Made by a program: the position numbers and the translations under genes | Shown: positions 1-7,710 of the stretch, one piece after another | Numbering within the stretch: the first letter of the stretch is position 1 | How the letters are laid out: each line of letters starts with the position of its first letter | Origin: CAVTTH01 sp963737545 | GTDB lineage: Bacteria; Verrucomicrobiota; Verrucomicrobiia; Chthoniobacterales; UBA10450 | Length of the DNA: 64,000 nt | Reading direction: 5' to 3' | Assembly: GCA_963737545.1 (NCBI GenBank) | Contig: CAVTTH010000003.1 | Location: forward strand, 62,001-126,000 | Notes under the pieces: generated by a model | Database searches by the model: none | Seen by the model: only the letters and a program-made list of their open reading frames with translations | Told to the model about the DNA's origin: nothing

Positions 1-1
1 C

Positions 2-238
2 GAGCGAAACCGGTCGCGGACCATCGACCTGGATCTCCTTTATCTCGGCGAAGTCGCAATTAAAAACCATGAGATCGAATTGCCGCATCCGCGGGCCACG
101 GCGCGGCGCTTTGTCCTCGAGCCTCTGGCCGAGATTCGGCCGGATCTCAGATTGCCGGGACAAAGGGAAAACGTGACAGCTTTACTGGCGAGGCTTTCAC
201 GCTCCGAGCGAGTGGTGCGAAAGGCGGATGAATGGTAA
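2..238 (+). CDS. folK: 2-amino-4-hydroxy-6-hydroxymethyldihydropteridine pyrophosphokinase, C-terminal part (folate synthesis)
   Basis: Partial gene: the reading frame is open from the window edge and stops at a TAA at 236-238. The first residues read N-R-S-R-T-I-D-L-D-L-L, which fits the HPPK signature (R-x2-D-L-D) whose two aspartates bind Mg-ATP. A downstream H-P-R motif followed by an L-E-P-L stretch is also typical of FolK C-termini. HPPK transfers pyrophosphate from ATP to hydroxymethyldihydropterin in cytosolic folate synthesis. The stop overlaps the panB start (ATGGTAA), so the two cofactor genes are probably translationally coupled. About half of the usual ~160-residue protein lies upstream of the window. 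Confidence 0.85.
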   Translation, partial: ERNRSRTIDLDLLYLGEVAIKNHEIELPHPRATARRFVLEPLAEIRPDLRLPGQRENVTALLARLSRSERVVRKADEW

Positions 239-1002
239 CCTCACCCTCAGTGAACGGATTGCGTGAAAAGAAGGAACGCGGTGAGCGGATCACGGCATTG
301 ACCGCTTATGACTATCCAACCGCGCGATTGCTGGACGAAAGTGGCATCGACATCATTCTTGTCGGTGACTCGTTAGGGATGGTCGTTCTCGGATACGAAG
401 ATACGACGCGCGTGACGTTGAACGAAATGATTCATCATACCCGGGCGGTTGCGCGCGGAGTGAAGCGGGCGCTTCTCGTCGTCGATCTCCCGATTTATAC
501 CTATGATACGCCGCAGGACGCGGTCGCGAACGCACGCCGGCTGATGGATTCCGGCGCGCAGGCGGTGAAACTGGAAGGCGGCGCAAGTCACGTTTCCCAA
601 ATCGCGGCGATCGTAGGAGCGGGCATTCCGCTGATGGCGCACATCGGCATGTTGCCGCAGAGCGTGCGCGAAGAGGGCGGCTACAAAATGAAGGGACGGA
701 CGCCGCCCGAGGCGGAGCGTTTGATCGAAGACGGGCTTGCGGTGGAGAAAGCGGGCGCGTTTGCCATCGTGCTCGAGATCGTGGCGCCGGAAACGGCCCG
801 GCAGATCACGGCAGCGGTCAAGATTCCCACCATCGGAATCGGTTCCGGAGCGCATTGCGATGGACAGATTTTGGTTACCCACGATTTGATTGGTCTTTTT
901 CCCTGGTTCACTCCGAAGTTTGTCTCACCGCAGGCGCAGGTCGCCGAGGAGATCAGAAGGGCGGCGCGCATTTTCATCGAGCGCACGCGCGGCGGAGGGT
1001 AG
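232..1002 (+). CDS. panB: 3-methyl-2-oxobutanoate hydroxymethyltransferase (pantothenate synthesis)
   Basis: 256 residues, the normal PanB length. It makes ketopantoate from 3-methyl-2-oxobutanoate and methylene-tetrahydrofolate, the first committed step to pantothenate and CoA. Family landmarks visible: an early T-A-Y-D-Y motif, V-G-D-S-L-G-M-V carrying a metal-binding Asp, V-V-D-L-P carrying the second metal-binding Asp, K-L-E-G-G, the H-I-G-M-L-P-Q motif, and the late E-I-V-A-P-E motif with the catalytic Glu. The ATG overlaps the end of folK by 7 nt. Pairing with folK makes sense because the reaction uses a folate C1 donor. Cytosolic. Nothing unusual seen. Confidence 0.95.
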   Translation: MVTSPSVNGLREKKERGERITALTAYDYPTARLLDESGIDIILVGDSLGMVVLGYEDTTRVTLNEMIHHTRAVARGVKRALLVVDLPIYTYDTPQDAVANARRLMDSGAQAVKLEGGASHVSQIAAIVGAGIPLMAHIGMLPQSVREEGGYKMKGRTPPEAERLIEDGLAVEKAGAFAIVLEIVAPETARQITAAVKIPTIGIGSGAHCDGQILVTHDLIGLFPWFTPKFVSPQAQVAEEIRRAARIFIERTRGGG

Positions 1003-1087
1003 CCTGAATCGGCTGCCGCCTGGCATTTTCCGCGCTCCAGTCCAGTTTGACAATTTCTGCTCGCTGCCGGTTTGTTTCTATCGCCAC

Positions 1088-2152
1088 ATGAGAGCACCTA
1101 AACCGATCGATTTGGATACCTACGATATTTGGTCGGGCAGCCGCCAGCGCAACTGGCTTCTCTTCGGTCTCTGCCTGTCGTTGCTCCTGCACGGCGCGCT
1201 CTGCGTCTATTTCTATCGCGCCCGCTTTCAGGCACCGGAGGTATTCGTCGATAGCAGGCAGACTCCGACTTTCAAAGTCAAGAACGTCGATCTCAGCCCG
1301 AAGCCGCTTGACCAGGCGAGTCTGGACCAGACCAACCCGGCCGCCAAACCGAACCCCGACAACACCGATGTCCAGTTGCCGGACGAGAAAAAATCCTTCG
1401 ATAAGTTGTTGCAGGATGTCCAGGCGAGCACGGCGATACCGGACGACACACGCGATGTTCTGCCTGATCAGCCAAAAGTGGATCAACGTAACGAAACGTC
1501 GCTCTTGAATGAAATCGAGCGGACGACAGCGCAGACGCTCGCACAGGACCCGAAGGCGAGCCGGCAGCAGTCGCTCCTCACGGATTCGTCCGCGTCTGGC
1601 CGGCCGCAACCGGCGCTTACTGGAACGGAGCTGGCGACGAGCACGACGATCAAGCGGCCTAACAGTTTCACGAGCAAGATTCCGGGCGACAGCGCCGGGC
1701 CAAAGCGCGGCACGCCAGGTTTTAGCGATTTGGATTCTTTGCTCGCGCAAAAAGGTCCGCTTGGTTCGGGCACCGCCATCCGCATGCCGGACGATCAGCT
1801 TTTCGAATATAACAGCGCAGACTTACAGCCAAGCTCGGTCGCGCAATTGCAAAAGCTCGGGACCCTGATCAAACGCAATCCGAAAGCGACCTTCACCATC
1901 GAAGGCTACACCGATTCATTCGGTCCCTATGATTACAATCTCGATCTCAGCCAGCGCCGGGCAGACAGCGTGCAGGACTATCTGGTGAATGTGATGGGCA
2001 TTGATCCGGCGCAGATTCAGGCGCGCGGTTTCGGTGCGACGAAGTTTTTGGTCACACCCCGGCCAGTCATCGATCCCTCGTTGGAAGCATTCGAGATTCA
2101 ACGCCAGCAACCGAACCGGCGGGTCGTGATCGTCGTGCACACGCGGGGTTAG
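1088..2152 (+). CDS. OmpA-family protein with N-terminal membrane anchor
   Basis: 354 residues from the ATG at 1088; an open frame extends further upstream but overlaps panB and is not protein-like. Residues ~18-38 form one transmembrane helix (LLFGLCLSLLLHGALCVYF region), giving an N-in anchor. A long polar, D/P/Q-rich, low-complexity linker follows. The last ~110 residues form an OmpA/Pal-type peptidoglycan-binding domain: F-x-Y-N-S-A at its start, I-E-G-Y-T-D-S-F-G, D-L-S-x-R-R-A and a final N-R-R-V-V-I-V-V strand. The family binds meso-diaminopimelate of peptidoglycan in the periplasm. The layout resembles inner-membrane-anchored MotB/TonB-like tethers more than an OmpA barrel. The partner is not evident from neighbours. 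Confidence 0.8.
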   Translation: MRAPKPIDLDTYDIWSGSRQRNWLLFGLCLSLLLHGALCVYFYRARFQAPEVFVDSRQTPTFKVKNVDLSPKPLDQASLDQTNPAAKPNPDNTDVQLPDEKKSFDKLLQDVQASTAIPDDTRDVLPDQPKVDQRNETSLLNEIERTTAQTLAQDPKASRQQSLLTDSSASGRPQPALTGTELATSTTIKRPNSFTSKIPGDSAGPKRGTPGFSDLDSLLAQKGPLGSGTAIRMPDDQLFEYNSADLQPSSVAQLQKLGTLIKRNPKATFTIEGYTDSFGPYDYNLDLSQRRADSVQDYLVNVMGIDPAQIQARGFGATKFLVTPRPVIDPSLEAFEIQRQQPNRRVVIVVHTRG

Positions 2153-2215
2153 ACCGCGTGAGTCTCCTCCTTACAATCGCAGTGATCTAATCCCAGTGTT
2201 CGACTGGAGGTGGGA

Positions 2216-2749
2216 ATGAAGTGTCGATACCTCTTTATAATTTCTTGCGTTCTATTTTCGTTCTCCGCGTTCGGCGGGATTGAACTGCTCGGCGTCAAAC
2301 AGATCGATGAGCCATTGCAGACAACGGTGCGACTAAGCGTCGCCGGAGTGAAGACGAATGTGCAGACCACACTCGAACTGAAGTATCCTGGACAATTGGC
2401 GACGATCATGGTCGGCCAGGAGCAAAAGAAAGTGTTCTCAAATGCGAAATCGTCAATTGTCGCATTCAACTTGCGGTCAGGAACGAAAATGAACGACTCG
2501 GTCGCACTTGTGCTAACCGCCCGTGGTCAGCTTGTGTACTTCCCGGACTTCGGTCATTCCGTTGGTGAATTGCTGCAACCATTTCGGACCGGAGTCGATG
2601 AAGCGTTCCTAAAGGTGGTTAATGTGGAAGGAGAAACAATCGAAGTGCGGTATCAAGAGCCGTATGCTGACAATGTGAATTTTGCCGTCAGAATTCGCGT
2701 GCTTCCCGATGGCAACCTGAGAGTTCAGCCCGATGATTTTCACGAATAG
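2216..2749 (+). CDS. secreted protein of unknown function
   Basis: 177 residues. The ATG at 2216 is preceded by GGAGG at 2206-2210 with good spacing and starts a clear Sec signal peptide (MKCRYLFIISCVLFSFSAFG), so it is preferred over the GTG two codons upstream. The mature part looks all-beta: alternating hydrophobic strands, no cysteines, and a C-terminal R-I-R-V-L-P-D-G-N-L-R segment. I do not recognise a family. The gene stands alone, with 63 bp after the OmpA-family gene and a non-coding stretch downstream. Periplasmic or surface location is inferred from the signal peptide. Confidence 0.6.
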   Translation: MKCRYLFIISCVLFSFSAFGGIELLGVKQIDEPLQTTVRLSVAGVKTNVQTTLELKYPGQLATIMVGQEQKKVFSNAKSSIVAFNLRSGTKMNDSVALVLTARGQLVYFPDFGHSVGELLQPFRTGVDEAFLKVVNVEGETIEVRYQEPYADNVNFAVRIRVLPDGNLRVQPDDFHE

Positions 2750-3020
2750 GAGGGAAGAAATGGGGGTCAAGTGAGAAAGAAAAGGGGGCAGAATAGGGTT
2801 GCATTGATTTGACGGACAGTGGGCAAGGGGTCAAAAACCCGAAAGGAAGAGCAGAGGGCTCGCGTCCAAAAACGCTTGGTCCAGGCGTGGCCGGCCCCTG
2901 GATCCGGCGAAAGCGTGACCCTCGTTTCGGGCGGACCGCTACTCGCATGATTGTCCGAGCGATTTGGCGCAGGGCCTGCTCCTCGGAGTGGGTATCCGTG
3001 GAAGCCAGAGCCAAGTTCCG
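2750..3020 (+). other. non-coding stretch with G-rich relic sequence
   Basis: No convincing gene. 2757-2820 contains purine-rich text with GGGGGTCAAGTG and GGGGGCAGAATAGG runs. This resembles debris often left near REP-associated or IS200-like transposases in other genomes, but no transposase remnant is readable here. An open frame at 2809-3060 is arginine/serine/glycine-rich and has no ribosome-binding site, so I do not call it. Confidence 0.3.
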
Positions 3021-3233
3021 ATGGACCGAAAGCGGCGAAATTATTTTGCGAGCGCCCTGATAGCTGCTCTGACCGCGGCCGTCATTCTCGAAGTTTGCTA
3101 CTTCGATTTTCAATTGCCGGTCGAGGATAACCAAGACAAACGGGTCCGGGATGATCTAGCCGCGAGACATCGCAAAGAACAAGCAGCCCTCGAGCAGCAC
3201 GTCGTAGCGCAATCCCAATCCGTCCATCCCTAG
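3021..3233 (+). CDS. small single-pass membrane protein, hypothetical
   Basis: 70 residues from the ATG at 3021. Basic N-terminus (MDRKRRN), one transmembrane helix at residues ~8-27, then a charged, helical, E/Q/R-rich tail. No family recognised. It lies between two features of opposite direction and just upstream of the tRNA on the other strand. No strong Shine-Dalgarno is visible, and an in-frame start 19 codons upstream would spoil the N-in topology. It could be a chance frame, but the K/R-TM-charged pattern favours a real small protein. Confidence 0.4.
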   Translation: MDRKRRNYFASALIAALTAAVILEVCYFDFQLPVEDNQDKRVRDDLAARHRKEQAALEQHVVAQSQSVHP

Positions 3234-3244
3234 GCAAAGAAGTG

Positions 3245-3318
3245 TGCGCCCGGCGCGATTCGAACGCGCAACCTACGGCTTCGGAGGCCGGCACTCTATC
3301 CAGTTGAGCTACGGGCGC
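3245..3318 (-). tRNA. tRNA-Arg, anticodon CCG
   Basis: Read on the minus strand, the 74 nt fold into a cloverleaf. Acceptor GCGCCCG (3318-3312) pairs with CGGGCGC (3252-3246). The D-stem is GCTC/GAGT. The anticodon stem CCGGC/GCCGT encloses the loop CTCCGAA, giving anticodon CCG (Arg, codon CGG). The T-arm is GCGCG-TTCGAAT-CGCGC. Discriminator A is at 3245. The bases after it read CAC, so CCA is not encoded and must be added post-transcriptionally. The outermost anticodon-stem pair (27-43) is a C-U mismatch. Confidence 0.95.
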
Positions 3319-3455
3319 GGCGCGTTCCGATTATAACGGGAGAGGGTTAAACCACAACCACCACTCTTCCTCTAAGCGGCCTGAGTTCGCGTTTGCTTTT
3401 CTCACCGGCACGCATGAAAATAAGCGCCCGCCACGCGGGAGAAGAGGATATTGTT

Positions 3456-3797
3456 ATGAACCCGATTATCGACGCGATCGAAAAAGAGCAGCAAAAGGCC
3501 GAGATCACCAAGTTTAAGGTCGGCGACGGCGTTCGGGTCCATACTCGCGTCGTCGAGGGCGATAAAGAGCGCATCCAGATTTTCTCCGGCGTCGTTATTG
3601 GGCGAAAGGGACGCGGCCTCAATGAGAACTTCACTGTCCGCCGGATTTCCTATGGCGAGGGCGTTGAACGCGTTTTCCCGATTCATTCGCCCCGCGTTGC
3701 GAAGGTGGAAGTGGAAAAGCAGGGTCGCGTGCGTCGCGCGAAGCTGAACTTCCTCCGTAATCGCAAGGGGCGGGAAGCGACCGCGGTGCGGGAATAA
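3456..3797 (+). CDS. rplS: 50S ribosomal protein L19
   Basis: 113 residues, normal for bL19. L19 sits at the 30S-50S interface of the ribosome. Landmarks: F-K-V-G-D-G-V-R-V-H-T-R near the start, I-Q-I-F-S-G-V-V-I-G-R-K-G-R-G in the middle, and the F-T-V-R-R-I-S-Y-G-E-G-V-E-R-V-F-P-I-H-S-P signature, then a basic end (R-R-A-K-L-N-F-L-R). The frame is open upstream, but the ATG at 3456 gives the usual family start and has an AGAGGA-type ribosome-binding site. Its common partners trmD and rimM are not adjacent; tRNA-Arg precedes it in the opposite direction. Confidence 0.95.
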   Translation: MNPIIDAIEKEQQKAEITKFKVGDGVRVHTRVVEGDKERIQIFSGVVIGRKGRGLNENFTVRRISYGEGVERVFPIHSPRVAKVEVEKQGRVRRAKLNFLRNRKGREATAVRE

Positions 3798-3951
3798 GAA
3801 GGCGACCTCGCCACCGGCCACGGCTCTGATCTCGCAACAGCCATCGCCTTGTTGAGGCTTTGGCCGGGGTGGGCTGCTCCGTTGACAGCGAAAATTCCGA
3901 GTGGTACCGTCGCGCAAATTTTCGCGTAACGTCGGTACGAATCGCGAATAA

Positions 3952-3966
3952 GGGAGGTAGTCTCTG
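3952..3966 (+). promoter_or_regulatory. strong ribosome-binding site placed for a CTG start codon
   Basis: GGGAGGT at 3952-3958 is a near-ideal Shine-Dalgarno. An in-frame TAG lies at 3958-3960, so translation must begin after it. The only start-like codon at the proper distance (about 6 nt) is CTG at 3964. The next candidate, GTG at 3988, is about 30 nt away, too far for this site. Confidence 0.6.
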
Positions 3967-4575
3967 CATACGCTACTAAATAGTCAGGTGCTGGTGTTGA
4001 ATCGCCTCTGGCAGGCGGTCAATATCTGCTCGGCCCGTCGGGCTTTCGCGCTCGTTTACCAGGGCCACGCCCAGATCGTTTCTTCCGATCCGCAGAACAA
4101 TTTTTTGACGCATGATTTCGACAGCTGGCGCGATTTCTCCGTGGCCTCGCCCGAGCACGAAATGGTCACCACCATCTCCTGGAAGATCCGCGTGCCGCGC
4201 GTGATCGTCCTTCTGCTCTTCGACCGCTTGCCGAAAAAAGAAGTGAAATTTACGCGCCACAACGTTTTCGAGCGCGATAAGAATACCTGCCAGTATTGTG
4301 GCCAGGTTTTTGAGCGAAACGAGCTGAATCTCGATCATGTCCTGCCCCGCGACAAAGGCGGCCTGACGACTTGGGAGAATGTGGTTTGCTCATGCATCCC
4401 TTGTAACACGCGAAAGGGAAATCGGCTTCCCCGTCAGGCCCAGATGACGCTGATTCGGAAGCCGAAGCGACCGAAATGGCGCCCGTTTTTGCACGTCACG
4501 TTTTCCTCGCAGCAACACGAGGCATGGCGGCACTTTGTCGATCTCGCCTACTGGAACGTCGAGCTGAGCGACTGA
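3964..4575 (+). CDS. HNH endonuclease, probable CTG start
   Basis: 203 residues if started at CTG 3964, 195 from GTG 3988. The CTG choice rests on the adjacent Shine-Dalgarno and on the sensible N-terminus H-T-L-L-N-S-Q-V-L-V-L-N-R-L-W-Q. The nuclease domain occupies roughly residues 95-165: R-H-N-V-F-E-R-D, C-Q-Y-C-G, L-N-L-D-H-V-L-P-R-D-K-G-G (the D-H pair is the HNH catalytic core), W-E-N-V-V-C and C-x2-C-N-x-R-K-G. Paired C-x2-C motifs bind structural zinc. This is the bacterial family often annotated simply as HNH endonuclease; its physiological substrate is not established. It stands alone, convergent with nuoN across a palindromic repeat. Confidence 0.85.
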   Translation: MHTLLNSQVLVLNRLWQAVNICSARRAFALVYQGHAQIVSSDPQNNFLTHDFDSWRDFSVASPEHEMVTTISWKIRVPRVIVLLLFDRLPKKEVKFTRHNVFERDKNTCQYCGQVFERNELNLDHVLPRDKGGLTTWENVVCSCIPCNTRKGNRLPRQAQMTLIRKPKRPKWRPFLHVTFSSQQHEAWRHFVDLAYWNVELSD

Positions 4576-4604
4576 GGCTGGAACTAAGCGCGGCGTCCAA
4601 ATTG

Positions 4605-4772
4605 CTGTCATCCTGAGCCGCGTAGACGGCGAAGGACCTCTCTTAAGCGCGGGCGGTTTCCAAGCCTGAGAATCGCTGGAACGCAAGGAGGGTTTAGCAC
4701 GTTTTCCTCTAACAAGAAGGTCACCGCCATTAGGTGAGGTCCTTCGCCGTCTGTCGCGGCTCAGGATGACAG
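4605..4772. repeat. long inverted repeat between convergent genes (REP/MITE-like)
   Basis: Left arm 4605-4640 begins CTGTCATCCTGAGCCGCG and ends GGCGAAGGACCTC. The right arm 4736-4772 is its reverse complement with one extra base. About 95 bp separates the arms. It sits exactly between the stops of the HNH gene (+) and nuoN (-), so its transcript could act as a bidirectional terminator. The GTCATCC(T/C)GAG end is shared with the element at 60716-60797. Confidence 0.85.
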
Positions 4773-4780
4773 TTGAAGCG

Positions 4781-6238
4781 TTATCGCATAACGGAAGCCG
4801 AGAGGCTGAGCGCCGGCCGCAACGCATTTAGAATCGGCTGGGGGTAAACACCGAAGCCGATGATGCCTGCGATAAGCAGGCTCATTGCGACCCGAGAAAG
4901 AATCGTTAGGGGAATGGCCTCACTACTCGGAGAAGTTTCCCAGTACATGGCGCGGATCACTTTCAGATAGTAATAAAAACCGCAGGCCACGGTAATCACG
5001 CCCACGACGATCAACGCCGTCTGGTGTTGTGCGACGGCGGCGTTGAAGATCAGGAACTTGCCGAAAAAGCCAGCCGTGAATGGGACGCCGGCGAGCGACA
5101 CCATCGCGATCAACATCGCGAAGGCGAGAAATGGGGAACGTTTCCCGAGTCCGGCGAAATCCTGAATGCGTTCACCGGTTTGTTGCGCTACGACGACGAG
5201 AACCGCAAAGGCCAAAAGCGTCATGAGCAGGTAGGCAACCAAGTAATACACGACCGCCGGTCCGGATAACGAGACCACACCAATCAACAAGTATCCGGCA
5301 TGCGCGATACTCGAGTAGGCGAGCAGTCGTTTCAGATTTCCTTGCGGGAGCGCTGCAAGATTCCCGTAGATCAGCGTCAGGATGGCGACCACGACCAGGA
5401 CCCGTTCCATTTGCGGCATCATAAAAAACGGACGAAGCACGCGCAATAACACGACAAACCCGGCGGCTTTCGAACCGACCGAGAGAAAGGCCGTTACCGG
5501 TGTCGGCGCACCCTGATAAACATCGGGGACCCAAATTTGAAAGGGAACGGCGGCGACCTTGAAACCGAGCGCAACCAGCACGAGGACCATTCCGAAAAGT
5601 GCAGGAGCGTGCTCGACTTCAGGGCGCGCCAGTGCAGCCGCGACACGATCGAGATTCGTTTCGCCAGTCACGCCGAAAATCCAAGTGATGCCATAGACGA
5701 GAAATCCGGTCGAGACCGCGCTCAGGATCAGATATTTTACACCGGCTTCCAGTGCCAACGGACTGCGTCGAGTAAAGCTAACGAGGACGTAGAACGACAC
5801 TGTCACCGTCTCGAGAGAGACAAAAATCATGACGAAGTCGACAGCCGACGCCATCCACATCAACCCTGCGCAGGTAAAAACGGGCAGCGCAAAAAATTCG
5901 CCGAGGCCTGCCTGTTTCGTAACTCCGTGGATCGTACTGCGCACAGTGGGCGCGTAATCGATCATCATAATGAGCACGAAAATCGTGGTCACAAGCGCGA
6001 AACGTTTGAAAAAGATGGCGAGCGCGTCCGCGGTGTAGAAGCTCGAGAAGCCGGTGGCATCGAGTGAAACAGCTGGCTCCGGCGCGACAAAGAAACTGGC
6101 GAGCAGGACAGCGCCAAGACCGACAATCGCAGCGATCGCGATCGAACGCTTATCGACGCGTTCGAAAAACGCGTCCACGAGCAGGATCACCAGCCCAAGT
6201 ACGACCACGTCGATTTCGAGATGGAATGCCGGAATCAT
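4781..6238 (-). CDS. nuoN: NADH-quinone oxidoreductase subunit N
   Basis: 485 residues, normal NuoN size, in the inner membrane. It is one of the three antiporter-like proton-pumping subunits of complex I. About 14 hydrophobic helices are visible, with the conserved antiporter signature region (V-S-L-E-T-V-T-V-S-F-Y-V-L, K-Y-L-I-L-S-A-V-S) and K-V-A-A-V-P-F-Q-I-W-V-P-D-V-Y-Q-G-A-P-T-P, the broken-helix proton-channel motif with its lysine. Start ATG at 6238; the longer upstream frame overlaps nuoM and is not protein-like. The start overlaps the nuoM stop as ATGA. Last gene of the operon, ending at the palindromic repeat. Confidence 0.95.
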   Translation of the reverse strand: MIPAFHLEIDVVVLGLVILLVDAFFERVDKRSIAIAAIVGLGAVLLASFFVAPEPAVSLDATGFSSFYTADALAIFFKRFALVTTIFVLIMMIDYAPTVRSTIHGVTKQAGLGEFFALPVFTCAGLMWMASAVDFVMIFVSLETVTVSFYVLVSFTRRSPLALEAGVKYLILSAVSTGFLVYGITWIFGVTGETNLDRVAAALARPEVEHAPALFGMVLVLVALGFKVAAVPFQIWVPDVYQGAPTPVTAFLSVGSKAAGFVVLLRVLRPFFMMPQMERVLVVVAILTLIYGNLAALPQGNLKRLLAYSSIAHAGYLLIGVVSLSGPAVVYYLVAYLLMTLLAFAVLVVVAQQTGERIQDFAGLGKRSPFLAFAMLIAMVSLAGVPFTAGFFGKFLIFNAAVAQHQTALIVVGVITVACGFYYYLKVIRAMYWETSPSSEAIPLTILSRVAMSLLIAGIIGFGVYPQPILNALRPALSLSASVMR

Positions 6239-7710
6239 TTTTGGGTCGCGAAATAATCCTGAAACACCGGCGTTACCATTCTGACGAACGGCTGTGGATG
6301 AACTCCAATCCAAAGCATCGCAATGACGAGAAGGGCAATCGGCAGCCGCAACTTCGATTGCAGGTCTGTTGCGTCCTTGCAACGTTCCGCGACGGGACCC
6401 CAAAACGCCGCCCGATATGCGCGCAGCATATAAACGGCCGAGATGACGACTCCCCATAGGGCGAGGACGGTCGCGATTTGAAAAATGTGAAATCGCTGCA
6501 GGTCCGCGCCGTTCCGAAATGCACCGAAGAAAACCATGATCTCACCGGCAAAGTTCGCGAACCCGGGAAGGCCGATTGCGGCGAAGGTGGCGATGCCAAA
6601 GGCGAGCCCGGCAAAGGGCATGACTTTCCCGAGTCCGCCTAAATCCTCCAGCACCAGCGTACCTGTGCGCTGCCGTATTTCGCCAGCAATTCCGAAAAGC
6701 AGGGCGATGGAAAGCCCGTGCGCGAAGATCAGGGTCGCCGCACCATTCGCTCCAAGAATGTTTGCGCAGGCGATTCCGAGAAAAATGTAGCCCATGTGCA
6801 TCACGCTCGAATAGCCGAGCATCCAATCGAGTCGCTTCTGCGCAATCGTGACCAATCCGACGTAGATGATATTCCCGAGTAGCAGGACAATGAGCAAGTT
6901 GTTCCAGTGACGTGCGCCTTCCGGCAAAAGCGGAATCGCCAAACGCAGCAACCCGTAGAGTCCGAACTTTTTCAATACGCCGGCGTGCAGCATCGCCGCC
7001 GGAGCGGGAGCCGACGCGTACGCTTCCGGCGCCCAGGTGTGAAATGGAAACAGGGAAACGAGAATGCCGAAGCCGATCAGCAGGAGCAGATAAATATGAC
7101 GCTGTGCTTCGGCGGAGATTTGTCCAGCGGCGGCGGCGGCTTGTAGCGCGCGGAAATCGAAGCTCCGCGATGCTGCGGGAATGCTGCGGTAGAGCAGGAT
7201 CAAACCGAGCAGCAGAATGAAGCTGCCAAGCGCGAGATAGATCGTGATTTTCCACGCGGCGGCAACGCGATTTCCGCTGCCCCAGATTCCGATGAGGAGA
7301 AATGTCGGAATCAAAGCCAGCTCGTGGAACGCATAAAAGAAAAACAAGTCGATCGAGGCGAAAGCCCCAAAAGCTCCACCCGCGATCAAGAGCAGACAGG
7401 CGTAAAAAACATTTTGCTGCCGGGTAATTTCGCCGGCGAACCAGATCGCACAGAACGTCACGATTGCCGTCAGCAATAACATGATCATGCTCAGACCATC
7501 CAGACCTAACGAGAAACGCAGTCCCCATGCTTCGCTGATTGAAAACGAACTGAGAAATTGAAAACCACTGCTCGCTCCGAAAGAAGAAAGCAGGAGCAGA
7601 GTGGCAATCAACGTCAGCGCAGAAGCTGCGACCGCAGTCACGCGAGCCGGCGCTCCGACTAGAATCAATGCTGCCGCGACGATCGGAGCTAAAACGATGA
7701 AGAGCAGCAT
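6235..7710 (-). CDS. nuoM: NADH-quinone oxidoreductase subunit M
   Basis: 491 residues, normal for NuoM, an antiporter-like proton channel of complex I. Key residues visible: the F-H-E-L-A-L-I-P glutamate in TM5, Y-L-A-L-G-S, and F-P-F-H-T-W-A-P-E-A-Y-A-S-A-P, which is the quinone-oxidoreductase antiporter signature. Start ATG at 7710, preceded by the stop of nuoL with a 1-nt overlap (TAATG). A longer frame to 7821 encodes an arginine-rich segment and is rejected. Overlaps nuoN by 4 nt downstream, so the three pump subunits are likely co-translated. Confidence 0.95.
   Translation of the reverse strand: MLLFIVLAPIVAAALILVGAPARVTAVAASALTLIATLLLLSSFGASSGFQFLSSFSISEAWGLRFSLGLDGLSMIMLLLTAIVTFCAIWFAGEITRQQNVFYACLLLIAGGAFGAFASIDLFFFYAFHELALIPTFLLIGIWGSGNRVAAAWKITIYLALGSFILLLGLILLYRSIPAASRSFDFRALQAAAAAGQISAEAQRHIYLLLLIGFGILVSLFPFHTWAPEAYASAPAPAAMLHAGVLKKFGLYGLLRLAIPLLPEGARHWNNLLIVLLLGNIIYVGLVTIAQKRLDWMLGYSSVMHMGYIFLGIACANILGANGAATLIFAHGLSIALLFGIAGEIRQRTGTLVLEDLGGLGKVMPFAGLAFGIATFAAIGLPGFANFAGEIMVFFGAFRNGADLQRFHIFQIATVLALWGVVISAVYMLRAYRAAFWGPVAERCKDATDLQSKLRLPIALLVIAMLWIGVHPQPFVRMVTPVFQDYFATQK

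Noticed and set aside
2809..3060. 83-codon plus-strand frame
   Set aside because: Arg/Ser/Gly-rich with no start context; overlaps the better supported small membrane protein in another frame.
3245..3318. tRNA-Arg as an integration site for a genomic island
   Set aside because: No integrase, no direct repeat of the tRNA 3' end, and the flanking genes look like core genes.
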